DNA of 64,000 bases from Marmoricola sp. URHB0036 (lineage in GTDB: Bacteria > Actinomycetota > Actinomycetes > Propionibacteriales > Nocardioidaceae), in contig NZ_AUEP01000007.1 in the NCBI RefSeq assembly GCF_000426045.1, positions 124,001 through 188,000 on the forward strand, given 5' to 3'. A model generated the notes under the pieces. That model was not told where the DNA came from and did no database searches. It worked only from the letters and a program-made list of their open reading frames with translations. Shown piece by piece: positions 1 through 7,236 of this stretch. How positions within the stretch are numbered: position 1 is the first letter of the stretch; every line of letters starts with the position of its first letter. The position numbers and the translations under genes are program-made.

Positions 1-491
1 CAGAACCAGTGACCGACCTTCTCGCCCTCCTCGGGGTGGTGGACCGCCTCGAGGAACTCCTCCCAGGTCCTCACGCCGCGGTTCTGCATCGTCTCGGTCC
101 ACATCGCCGGCAGCGAGCGGGCGAGGTCACGGGCGGTGAGGACGACCTGGATGTCGGCGTCGGCGAAGGCGTCCTTGATGAGGTCGATCTTGGGCCGCTG
201 CCGGGGGGCAAGGAACTCCATCGAGACGACGGAGGTGCCGGGCCATCTCTCGATGTCCTCGACCAGCCGGCACCAGTAGCCGTCGGGCTCGAAGGGCGGC
301 TGCTCGGGACCCCCGTGGTCCATCAGGTCGTGCACTGCGAGCACCTGGTGGCGCCAGCGATCGCACGCGAACCGGACGTCGTGCTCCTGGAGTCGCTCGC
401 GGTTCCGGTTGAGCACGTTCTGGATGAAGCTGGTGCCGGATTTCATCGCTCCGATGTGGAGCACCACCCGCTTCGCCACACCGGGGAGCAT
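1..491 (-). CDS. Sulfotransferase family protein, C-terminus cut by window edge
   Basis: Visible are the first 163 residues of a protein whose 3' part lies beyond position 1. The ATG at 491 is followed after a few codons by VVLHIGAMKSGTSFIQNVL, a classic 5'-phosphosulfate-binding loop (G-x-x-K-S-G-T) of PAPS-dependent sulfotransferases. Further on are VVSMEF and VVLTARD, the second of which fits the 3'-phosphate-binding strand. The family moves a sulfuryl group from PAPS to a carbohydrate, lipid or other acceptor; the acceptor cannot be read from the sequence. It resembles the complete sulfotransferase-like protein at 5834-6967 in motif order, so the two are probably paralogues. A small DUF5302 gene lies just upstream on the same strand. 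Confidence 0.8.
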   Translation of the reverse strand, partial: MLPGVAKRVVLHIGAMKSGTSFIQNVLNRNRERLQEHDVRFACDRWRHQVLAVHDLMDHGGPEQPPFEPDGYWCRLVEDIERWPGTSVVSMEFLAPRQRPKIDLIKDAFADADIQVVLTARDLARSLPAMWTETMQNRGVRTWEEFLEAVHHPEEGEKVGHWF

Positions 492-512
492 AGGCCAGCG
501 GCGGACCTCGCC

Positions 513-707
513 TCAGGAGCCCCCGCCGCCGGCCTTCCGGCGGTGCATCTTGGGACCTGAGCCCCCGGAGACCTCGGAGCCGTGGGCCTTCTCCTTGACG
601 GGTCCGTCCTTGGGCACGCCACGGTCGTTGGCCTGCTTGCGCTCGAGGGCCTCCCGCATCTTCGCCTTGAGGTCCTCGTTGCCCGACTCGCTCTCTGACT
701 GCGCCAT
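513..707 (-). CDS. DUF5302 small hydrophilic protein (64 aa)
   Basis: A 64-residue charged protein with no membrane segment or cysteine. It begins MAQSESESGNEDLKAKMREA, carries a central Lys/Glu helix (LKAKMREALERKQAN) and ends in a basic, Gly-rich tail (HRRKAGGGGS). This pattern matches the small actinobacterial DUF5302 family, which has no known function. Other frames over this region are antisense shadows. It may share a transcript with the sulfotransferase gene about 20 nt downstream. Confidence 0.7.
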   Translation of the reverse strand: MAQSESESGNEDLKAKMREALERKQANDRGVPKDGPVKEKAHGSEVSGGSGPKMHRRKAGGGGS

Positions 708-747
708 GCACCCACCCTCGCACGGCGTGGATGAGCGGTCGAGCGCT

Positions 748-834
748 TTAGCCCTCGGGCTCCCAGGTCACCGGCACGCCGTGGGGTGCCGCCCGACCCA
801 GGATGCGTCGCTCGCCTCCCGGCCAGGTGGTCAT
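748..834 (-). pseudogene. Displaced C-terminal segment of the DUF2332 gene
   Basis: This 28-codon frame opens with an ATG lying across the tandem stops of the DUF2332 frame. It reads MTTWPGGERRILGRAAPH and ends with GVPVTWEPEG and TAA. The T-W-P-G-G segment is what I remember of the end of DUF2332 proteins. Adding one C in the CCTCGCGTG stretch near 840 would join the frames as HHEFLRVMTTWPGG. It is therefore read as the broken-off end of the neighbour rather than a separate gene. Whether the break is biological or an assembly error cannot be decided here. Confidence 0.55.
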
Positions 835-1799
835 CACGCGAGGAACTCGTGGTGGCGCGTGCGCTTGCGGCGGGTCGGCTCCAGGACGAGGTGGACGAGT
901 GGGGCAGTGTCGGTCGCGCGCTCACCGAGGGCCTCGATCACGCCGGCGGCCCGCTCCTGCTCCTCGGTGGGCAGGTACTGCCACATCACGCTGTGCCACA
1001 GCACGGTCGTTGCCCCGTCCTGCAGGTCGAGCTGCTCGAGGAAGTCCGCAGCCCCCTGTCGTCGTACGGCTGGGGGCGACGCACGGGACAGCTCCAGGGC
1101 ACCCCGCAGTCGTTCGAGCCGGTTGCGCTGGTCGGGCCAGACGTACGCCGTCAGGGCGAGCCGTCCCTCCGTCGTAATCACCTCGATGGGGTTGAGGTCG
1201 CACCCGACCGCCTCCGCGAACGCCAGGCCGGGCCACGGCGTCAGGTGGTCGCCGCGCCAGGCCGGACGGAGGTGGACCGGCGAGTGGTCGGCGCCGAACC
1301 GGTTGCCGGTGGTGTCGACGTAGCTGAACCGGTCGGCCAGCAGGTTCAGCCCCGCCGAGCAGCCGATCTCGAAGAGCCGGACTGGCCCACGCAGCCTGGG
1401 CGGCAGGTGCAGCAACCCGCCCATCAGGGCGGTCGCCCGTCCGACCTCGTTGGTCTGCGGCGGCCGGTCGAGCCATTGCCTGACCGTCTCGCGGTCCCGG
1501 TCGAGGAGAGCGACGAACGCCGGCACTCCGTGCGGAGCGTTCCAGTGGCCGCCGACGCTCGGGTAGTACGCCGCCAGCCCACCCGCCCGGCGCTCCAGCA
1601 CCAGCCGGTGCACGCTGCCGAGCAGCCGCAGTGCCAGGCCCGACGGTCCCGGGTCGTCCTCGTGCCCGCTCAACACCCTTCGCGTCGGTCCGTGGCGGTC
1701 GATGTCGTGGGCGAGCCCGTAGAGCAGTTCGGCGTACATCCGCGACCCCAACGCCGCGCATGCCTCCCCCTGCTGCCTGAACGCCTCGGCGGCCCTCAC
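834..1799 (-). CDS. DUF2332 family protein, C-terminally frameshifted
   Basis: The frame from the GTG at 1799 gives about 321 residues of a DUF2332-type protein. Landmarks are the N-terminal helix RAAEAFRQQGEACAALGS, the central VRLFEIGCSAGLNLLADRF, which resembles a class I methyltransferase glycine loop, and TTVLWHSVMWQYLP near the end. DUF2332 is widespread in actinobacteria and its function is not established. The frame can be opened to 2042, but that extension crosses repeat sequence and lacks family character, so I prefer the GTG. The protein stops at HHEFLA followed by two TGA codons (836-831). The expected family C-terminus continues in another frame (748-834), pointing to a one-base deletion or a sequencing error. 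Confidence 0.75.
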   Translation of the reverse strand: MRAAEAFRQQGEACAALGSRMYAELLYGLAHDIDRHGPTRRVLSGHEDDPGPSGLALRLLGSVHRLVLERRAGGLAAYYPSVGGHWNAPHGVPAFVALLDRDRETVRQWLDRPPQTNEVGRATALMGGLLHLPPRLRGPVRLFEIGCSAGLNLLADRFSYVDTTGNRFGADHSPVHLRPAWRGDHLTPWPGLAFAEAVGCDLNPIEVITTEGRLALTAYVWPDQRNRLERLRGALELSRASPPAVRRQGAADFLEQLDLQDGATTVLWHSVMWQYLPTEEQERAAGVIEALGERATDTAPLVHLVLEPTRRKRTRHHEFLA

Positions 1800-1849
1800 A
1801 CCCCGAGTCTGGCACCGCCCGACGCAACCAACCGGGCGACCCGCGTTGG

Positions 1850-1891
1850 GTGGTCGAGCAGCGAGCGAAGCGAGCGGATAGTCGAGACCAC
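1850..1891 (+). repeat. REP-like intergenic element (copy 1)
   Basis: A 42-bp element with ends reading gtggtcga and tcgagaccac and a core containing the direct repeat gcgagcg-aa-gcgagcg. A related element in inverted orientation is at 3484-3523, beyond the HNH gene. It lies in the 335-bp gap between the DUF2332 start and the HNH gene, where no other gene is seen. Confidence 0.55.
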
Positions 1892-1945
1892 TCGGGGCCG
1901 GTCGGTCGGTCAGAGTCAGCGAGAGTCGTGGTTTCCGTGGGCGTG

Positions 1946-2013
1946 GGGTTGCGGTGGCGTCCCGGCGCCTCTGTTCGGCTTCCGGCCGCGGGGTCCAGAT
2001 CCTGTGGTTGCGG
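1946..2013 (-). repeat. Inverted divergent copy of the downstream repeat
   Basis: Read on the minus strand, this segment starts ccgcaaccacagg and ends gggacgccaccgcaaccc. Both strings recur on the plus strand at 3563-3575 and 3614-3631 with nearly the same spacing (37 versus 38 bp between them). The HNH gene at 2135-3427 is therefore bracketed by related inverted sequences. Confidence 0.6.
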
Positions 2014-2134
2014 TCGCTGGGTTCTGGCAGTGGGTCCGTCACGGTTTGCTTGGCATTCGGTGGGGGTCAGAAGAGTTCTCCACAACTTCGAATCTCTGAT
2101 CGAAACTGTTGGTGCCGACGTCTAGAGTTTCTTC

Positions 2135-3427
2135 ATGGACACCGCCACCCTCACCGCCACTGCGGTGATCGACGGTGTCCGAGCCGCCCAGCGCAAAGAG
2201 CACGAGGGTGCAGTCGAGCAGCTGCAGTTCGCGGTCCGGTGGGCGCTGATCCACCCGTGCCGCGATGAGTTCCCGGCCGGCTGGGAGGACGACCACGGCA
2301 TCTTCACCACCGCATCTCGCGCCCCGCTGGCAGGGCCGGGTGCGCCGTTGATCGATGAGTTCGCGCCCGCCTCGTTCGCCGCCGCCCTCGGCATCTCGCT
2401 GGAGACGGCCAAGCAGCGCATCGCCGATGCCCTCGAACTCGTCTACCGCCTTCCCCGGCTCTGGGAGCTGGTCGAGGCCGGAGTGGTCCCGGTGTGGCGA
2501 GCACGCGCGATCTCCCGGGAGACCCACGACCTCTCACCAGAAGCGGTCGCGTTCGCCGACCGGCTGATCAGCGCCACGCCCTCGAAGATCGGGCTGGTCG
2601 ACGCCGCCCGACTGGTCCAGGAGGCACGGCTGTACTTCGACCCCGACCGCGCCGTGGCCGACGAGGAGGAAGAGCTCGCCCGACGCGGCGTGTGGCTACG
2701 CCACCGTGGCAACCCGGCCACCACCGACGTGGTGATGACCCTCGACACCCCCGACGCATTGTTGCTCGACCAGACCGTTACCCGGATCGCCGGCGAACTC
2801 AGGAATCTCGGTGACACCGACCAGCTAGACGTTCGCCGAGCCCGCGCGGTCGGGATCCTGGCCGACCCCCAGTACGCCCTCGACCTGCTGTCCGGACGCG
2901 ACGCAGTACCCAGCGTTGGCAGCGGTCTCGGTGCGGTGAACCTGTACGTGCACCTCGACCCCGGCCAGCCCGGCGCAGTGTCGATCGAGAAGCTCGGGGC
3001 GGCCACCGACCAGCTCCTCACCGACTGGCTCGCCCGGTATGCCGCCGCCGGCGGGAAAGTGATTGTCCGACCCGTCCTCGACCTCTCCTCGACCCAAGCG
3101 GTCGACCAGCACGACCCACCCACTGCGATGCGGGAGCTCTGCACCCTGCGTGACGCCTACTGCGTCTTCCCCGGCTGCCTTCGCGACTCCAGGTCCTGCG
3201 ACCTCGACCACATCACCGCCTACATCCCTATCGCCGACGGCGGACCACCCGGCCAGACCAACCCACTCAATCTCGCGCCGTTGTGCAGGACCCATCACCG
3301 GATGAAGACCTTCACCGCCTGGGACTACAAACGTCGAGACGACGGCACCTACATCTGGACCGCACCAACTGGCCACCAGTACGAAGTGCCGCGCATCAGC
3401 CGCCGCCCACCGCGAAGAACCAACTGA
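2135..3427 (+). CDS. DUF222 / HNH endonuclease (13E12 repeat family)
   Basis: A 430-residue protein with the two-part build of the actinobacterial 13E12 family. Residues ~30-300 form a helical DUF222 region, and ~330-415 an HNH nuclease domain. The HNH part shows YCVFPGC, then CDLDHITAY (the D-H of the first strand), a following N-L-A-P-L-C segment and THHRMK (the final H). A typical C-x2-C/C-x2-H zinc frame is not fully clear. Such genes occur in many copies in Nocardioides and mycobacteria; in M. tuberculosis REP13E12 serves as an attachment site for phiRv1. The cellular substrate is unknown. The ATG at 2135 follows an AT-richer stretch (2090-2130) that probably holds the promoter. Repeats lie on both sides, suggesting a unit that has moved. 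Confidence 0.85.
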   Translation: MDTATLTATAVIDGVRAAQRKEHEGAVEQLQFAVRWALIHPCRDEFPAGWEDDHGIFTTASRAPLAGPGAPLIDEFAPASFAAALGISLETAKQRIADALELVYRLPRLWELVEAGVVPVWRARAISRETHDLSPEAVAFADRLISATPSKIGLVDAARLVQEARLYFDPDRAVADEEEELARRGVWLRHRGNPATTDVVMTLDTPDALLLDQTVTRIAGELRNLGDTDQLDVRRARAVGILADPQYALDLLSGRDAVPSVGSGLGAVNLYVHLDPGQPGAVSIEKLGAATDQLLTDWLARYAAAGGKVIVRPVLDLSSTQAVDQHDPPTAMRELCTLRDAYCVFPGCLRDSRSCDLDHITAYIPIADGGPPGQTNPLNLAPLCRTHHRMKTFTAWDYKRRDDGTYIWTAPTGHQYEVPRISRRPPRRTN

Positions 3428-3483
3428 TCCGTCACCCCGGCCAGCCCCAGCCGGGGACATCGGCACGCCCAGGCATCGATCCA

Positions 3484-3523
3484 GTGGTTTCGAGACGCTC
3501 GCTGGCGCTCGCTCCTCAACCAC
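3484..3523 (-). repeat. REP-like intergenic element (copy 2, inverted)
   Basis: The plus strand begins gtggtttcgagacgctcgc and ends in cctcaaccac; its reverse complement resembles the element at 1850-1891. A truncated third copy (gtggtttcgag) is seen at about 4030, so copies 2 and 3 enclose the tandem repeat array. Confidence 0.55.
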
Positions 3524-3562
3524 CGACCAACACTGACGGACTCATCTCTCCCGCACCGACCT

Positions 3563-4000
3563 CCGCAACCACAGGACCTGTTGCCAGGCGACCGCACGCC
3601 GACCGAATGCGCAGGGACGCCACCGCAACCCGAGCGGACGTCCACCGCGTACCCCGTCAACCCGGAGCCCCGACAAGACCGGAGCAGGCCCGGAAGCAAC
3701 ACCAACGAAAACCGCGCCCAGGCGACCGCACGCCGACCGAATGCGCAGGGACGCCACCGCAACCCGAGCGGACGTCAACCACGTACCCCGTCAACCCGGA
3801 GCCCGGACCAGACCGAGCAGGGCACGGAAGCACCACCAACGAAGACCGCGCCTAGGCGACCGCACGCCGACCGAATGCGCAGGGACGCCACGGCAACCCC
3901 AATGGACGTCGACCACGTACCCCGTCAACCCGCATCCCCGACCAGCCCGAGCAGACCCGGAAGCAACACCAACGAAGACCACGCCCAGGCGACCGCCCAC
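3563..4000 (+). repeat. Tandem array of ~134-bp non-coding repeats
   Basis: Three near-identical units begin with ggcgaccgcacgcc at 3587, 3721 and 3855 (134, 134 and then 133 bp long). A truncated fourth unit starts at 3988 and a partial lead-in covers 3563-3586. The shared core gaccgaatgcgcagggacgc is at 3601, 3735 and 3869. The period is not a multiple of three and all frames change between units, so this is not coding although several open frames cross it. The plus strand is strikingly poor in T. It fills most of the 648-bp gene-free gap at 3428-4075. Confidence 0.85.
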
Positions 4001-4075
4001 CCCGCCACGACCGCAGCCGCACAGCAGAGTGGTTTCGAGGCCAGAGCCCGAACAAGCCGTGGCTAGCCTCGGGTC

Positions 4076-4540
4076 ATGAGTGAGACGCCGAGCATCCATG
4101 ACTGGATCGGGGGGACCGAGGCGATCGGGAGGTGGCTGAACTCGTTCTACGACGCGGTGGAGCGAGATGAGCTGTTGGCGCCGGTGTTCGGCGGGGTGGT
4201 GACGCGGGAGCATCGGGAGCACGTGACGGCGTGGTGGGCCGAGGTGATGGGCGGGCCGGCGACGTACACCGAGGTGCTGGGGGGCTACGAGCACATGCTG
4301 GCCAAGCACCGCGGGCTCGAGATCACTCCCGAGCAGCGGCTGCGGTTCGTGACCCTGCTGAGTGAGGCAGCGGATACGGTGGGACTGCCGGACGACCCGG
4401 AGGCGCGCTCCGCGCTGATGGGGTACGCCGAGTGGGGCAGTCGGCTCGCCGTGGAGAACAGCGCGGCCGACTCGAGCCCGGCCGAGCACGCCCCGGTCCC
4501 CCGCTGGGGATGGGGCGAGGCTCCGCCGTACCAGCCCTAG
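4076..4540 (+). CDS. Truncated haemoglobin (group II-like)
   Basis: A 154-residue globin-like protein. It begins IHDWIGGTEAIGRWLNSFYD and has VFGGVVTREHREHVTAWWAEV, a Tyr-containing segment (PATYTEVLGGYEHM) and AKHRGLEI, where the His is the likely proximal haem ligand. The C-terminal tail (residues ~130-154) is Pro/Trp-rich. Truncated globins bind oxygen or NO and are linked to redox or nitrosative stress in actinobacteria. The ATG at 4076 has no clear ribosome site and may be leaderless. The gene converges on the acyl-CoA dehydrogenase, with only 4 nt between stops. Confidence 0.8.
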   Translation: MSETPSIHDWIGGTEAIGRWLNSFYDAVERDELLAPVFGGVVTREHREHVTAWWAEVMGGPATYTEVLGGYEHMLAKHRGLEITPEQRLRFVTLLSEAADTVGLPDDPEARSALMGYAEWGSRLAVENSAADSSPAEHAPVPRWGWGEAPPYQP

Positions 4541-4544
4541 CCAC

Positions 4545-5750
4545 TCAGCTCTTGAGCTTGTAGTCCTTGAGCAGCGAGCGCCCGATGATCATCTTCTGGA
4601 TCTCGGCGGTGCCCTCGCCGATGAGCAGGAACGCAGCCTCGCGGTAGAGGCGCTCGATCTCGTACTCCTTGGAGTAGCCGTAGCCGCCGTGGATGCGGAA
4701 GGACTGCTGGACGACCTCGTTGCAGTACTCCGCGGCGAGGAACTTGCTCATGCCGGCCTCGACGTCGTTGCGCTCACCGCGGTCCTTGATCCGGGCGGCA
4801 CGCACCATCATCGCGTGGGCGGCCTCGACCTTGGTGGCCATCTCGGCCAGCTGGAAGAGGATCGCCTGGTGCTGGGCGATCGGCTTGCCGAAGGTCTCGC
4901 GCTGCTGGGCGTAGGCGATGGCCAGCTCGAAGGCCCGGTTGGCGACCCCGACCGCACGCGCGGAGACGTTGACGCGACCCACCTCGACGCCGTCCATCAT
5001 CTGGTAGAAGCCCTTGCCGGTCTCCCCACCCAGGACCTGGTCGGCCGAGACCTGGTGGTTCTCGAAGATCGCCTCGGTGGTGTCGACGCCCTTGTAGCCC
5101 ATCTTCTCGATCTTGCCGGGGATGGTCAGGCCGGGAGCGACCTCACCGAAGCCCGGCTCCTTCTCGATCAGGAAGGTCGTCATGTTCTTGTAGACCGAGT
5201 CGGCAACATCGGGGCCCTCGTCGGTCTTGACCAGCAGCGCGATCAGCGTCGAGGAACCACCGTTGGTCAGCCACATCTTCTGCCCGGTGATCGCATAACC
5301 GTCATCGTTCGCGACGGCCTTGGTCTTGATCGCCGCCACGTCAGAACCCAGACCCGGCTCGGACATCGAGAACGAGCCACGGACCTCACCGGTGGCCATC
5401 TTCGGCAGGTACTTCTCCTTCTGCGCTGGCGTGCCGTGCTGCATCAGCATGTAGGCCACGATGAAGTGGGTGTTGATCACACCGGAGACGCTCATCCAGC
5501 CCCGGGCGATCTCCTCCACGGCCAGGGCATAGGTCAGCAGCGACTCCCCCAGACCGCCGTACTCCTCGGGGATCATCAGCCCGAAGATGCCCAGCTCCTT
5601 GAGGCCCTCGACGATCTCGGTCGGGTACTCATCGGCGTGCTCGAGCTCGGTGGCGACCGGGAGGATCTCCTTCTCCACGAACGAGCGCACCGCGCCCAGG
5701 ATCTCGGTCTGGATGTCGGTGAGACCTTCGGTCTCGCAGAGGCGAGGCAT
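4545..5750 (-). CDS. Acyl-CoA dehydrogenase
   Basis: A 401-residue FAD-dependent acyl-CoA dehydrogenase of usual length. Visible are the N-terminal helical domain, the flavin-binding middle domain (FSMSEPGLGSDVAAIKTKA, KMWLTNGG) and the C-terminal helical domain ending RIHGGYGYSKEYEIERLYRE, where the Glu of the YEIERLYRE stretch fits the catalytic base. It catalyses alpha,beta-dehydrogenation of acyl-CoA, passing electrons to ETF. Chain-length preference cannot be read. It stands alone on the minus strand; the ATG at 5750 is consistent with the family start. Confidence 0.9.
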   Translation of the reverse strand: MPRLCETEGLTDIQTEILGAVRSFVEKEILPVATELEHADEYPTEIVEGLKELGIFGLMIPEEYGGLGESLLTYALAVEEIARGWMSVSGVINTHFIVAYMLMQHGTPAQKEKYLPKMATGEVRGSFSMSEPGLGSDVAAIKTKAVANDDGYAITGQKMWLTNGGSSTLIALLVKTDEGPDVADSVYKNMTTFLIEKEPGFGEVAPGLTIPGKIEKMGYKGVDTTEAIFENHQVSADQVLGGETGKGFYQMMDGVEVGRVNVSARAVGVANRAFELAIAYAQQRETFGKPIAQHQAILFQLAEMATKVEAAHAMMVRAARIKDRGERNDVEAGMSKFLAAEYCNEVVQQSFRIHGGYGYSKEYEIERLYREAAFLLIGEGTAEIQKMIIGRSLLKDYKLKS

Positions 5751-5833
5751 GGACCGTCCTTCACGTGTTGGGGGGCGAGGAGAACGTTACTGGTGGGTAG
5801 CAGGTCGTCACCATGACCCACCTCACGTCGAGA

Positions 5834-6967
5834 CTAGTCGCGCAGCAACAGCCGGCTCAGCCACGGCCACCGGTGCACCAGGGCGAGGCGGAGGCTGGGG
5901 TTGTCGGCGCGATGGCGCTCCCGTTCGACCTCGTGCCGCAGCGCCCGGCGCTCGTGTCGCAGGTCGCGTACGTCGTGCAGCATCCGCGCGGCGAGCTCGA
6001 CCGCGACCTCGGCCACCTCGGCGTCCGTGACCGACTCCGGCGTACGACGCTCCGGCAGCTGGTCGGGGACGAGCAGGGTGTCGAGATCGCCGATGACGTC
6101 GAACCCCTGCTCGGCGATGTGGGCCACGGCCGACTTGCCGCGCTCGCGTGCCTCCTCGACGCGGTCGGACGAGGGCCAGTAGCGATCGCCCTGGCGCGGC
6201 ACCAGCCGCTCGTCGGCGAGGAAGGTACGGATGTAGGTGCCGCGGTCGATGGCGCTGTTGAAGTCGCCGAGGTGGTGGTTCATCCGGCGCAGCGTCTCGG
6301 CCTCGGCCACCCCCATCGAGGTGTTCGGGAAGCTCTGGCTGAGGTCGACGGAGTCGGGATCGGCGCCCACGAGTGCGGCGAACCGGTCCCAGATCGTGCG
6401 CCGCGGCGCGTCCTGGGCCGGCAGCGGCAGCACGTGCACCTGCGCCGGAGGGAGATCGGGAGACCAGCGCTGCAGCACCCGGTGGACGTCGAGGGTGCGC
6501 CAGTTCCAGACACCGCCGGTGTCGTCGGTCTCGACGGTGCTGTAGTCCGCCATCGACCGGGTGTCGCGGTTCTTGATGCTCTCCTGCCAGCTCGCGGTGA
6601 ACAGACCGAGGGGCTCACGCGCGGTGACGACCAGGTGCACCTCCGCCGGCGCCAGGTCGGCGATGACGCGGGCAGCCTGCGCCTGCGAGGCCGCGGCGAA
6701 GAACTCGTGGCTCACCACCGCACGACCGTCCCAGGCGGCGATGTCGTCGAGGATCCGCTGCCAGGCGCCCTGCCGGTGCTCGTTGGCCTTCCTGAACTGC
6801 GGGTCCTCGCGGACGATCCGGGTCGCCCACAGGTGGTCGTGCCGCTCCTCGCCCGGCAGCAGTAGTCCTTGGTCGGCCAGGGCCTCCCGGTTGCCCCAGA
6901 GGATGGTCTGGAGATAGGTCGTGGCGGTCTTGGGGAGACCGATGTGGAGGAAGACCTTCGACGCCAT
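5834..6967 (-). CDS. Sulfotransferase-like protein
   Basis: A 377-residue protein starting MASKVFLHIGLPKTATTYLQ, where G-L-P-K-T-A-T-T is the 5'-phosphosulfate loop of PAPS-dependent sulfotransferases. VVSHEFF and LVVTAREPLGLFTASWQE correspond to the paralogue at 1-491. The C-terminus (residues ~330-377) is Arg-rich and helical. The frame is open further upstream, but the ATG at 6967 places the loop at the normal N-terminal position and leaves a 5-nt gap from the coiled-coil gene, so that start is chosen. It is the last gene of a four-gene minus-strand unit (9508 to 5834) with LicD- and LicC-like enzymes, suggesting sulfation of a surface polymer. The acceptor is unknown. Confidence 0.8.
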   Translation of the reverse strand: MASKVFLHIGLPKTATTYLQTILWGNREALADQGLLLPGEERHDHLWATRIVREDPQFRKANEHRQGAWQRILDDIAAWDGRAVVSHEFFAAASQAQAARVIADLAPAEVHLVVTAREPLGLFTASWQESIKNRDTRSMADYSTVETDDTGGVWNWRTLDVHRVLQRWSPDLPPAQVHVLPLPAQDAPRRTIWDRFAALVGADPDSVDLSQSFPNTSMGVAEAETLRRMNHHLGDFNSAIDRGTYIRTFLADERLVPRQGDRYWPSSDRVEEARERGKSAVAHIAEQGFDVIGDLDTLLVPDQLPERRTPESVTDAEVAEVAVELAARMLHDVRDLRHERRALRHEVERERHRADNPSLRLALVHRWPWLSRLLLRD

Positions 6968-6972
6968 CGGTG

Positions 6973-7236
6973 TCAGAGGGTCCGCGTGTACTTCTCGACC
7001 GCCGCTGCGATCTTCTCCTGGTCCTGGGCAGCCATCGGGAGGAGCAGCTGCTCCACGAGGTCGGTGACCTCGGCCAGCCGGATGTTCAGCTGGCGACACT
7101 CCTGCACCTCGGCCGAGAGCTCCTCGAGGCGCGACTGCAGCTCGTCGAGACGGTCACCCGCGACGGCGCGCGCCACCCGCTCCACGGCGCGGTCCTTGAA
7201 CCCGCGCCGCTCCCCGCCGGACGTCACTTCCGCCAT
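6973..7236 (-). CDS. Small coiled-coil protein of the LicD cluster
   Basis: An 87-residue protein with a basic N-terminus (ERRGFKDRAVERVARA) followed by a heptad-like helix (DELQSRLEELSAEV, IRLAEVTDLVEQLLLP). It has no signal peptide, membrane segment or catalytic motif. The ATG at 7236 overlaps the last 13 bp of the LicD-methyltransferase gene, implying translational coupling, and the sulfotransferase gene starts 5 nt after its stop. I do not recognise a named family with certainty. A structural or scaffolding role for neighbouring enzymes is inference from position only. Confidence 0.65.
   Translation of the reverse strand: MAEVTSGGERRGFKDRAVERVARAVAGDRLDELQSRLEELSAEVQECRQLNIRLAEVTDLVEQLLLPMAAQDQEKIAAAVEKYTRTL

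Noticed and set aside
1800..2042. N-terminal extension of the DUF2332 protein to 2042
   Set aside because: It translates repeat elements and is unlike the family N-terminus; GTG 1799 fits better.
3563..4000. CRISPR-like array
   Set aside because: Units are contiguous with no unique spacers, far longer than CRISPR repeats, and no cas genes are present.
3283..4079. Several long open frames on both strands across the repeat array
   Set aside because: They arise from T-poor tandem repeats with a period not divisible by three; the same DNA gives different peptides in successive units and none has family character.
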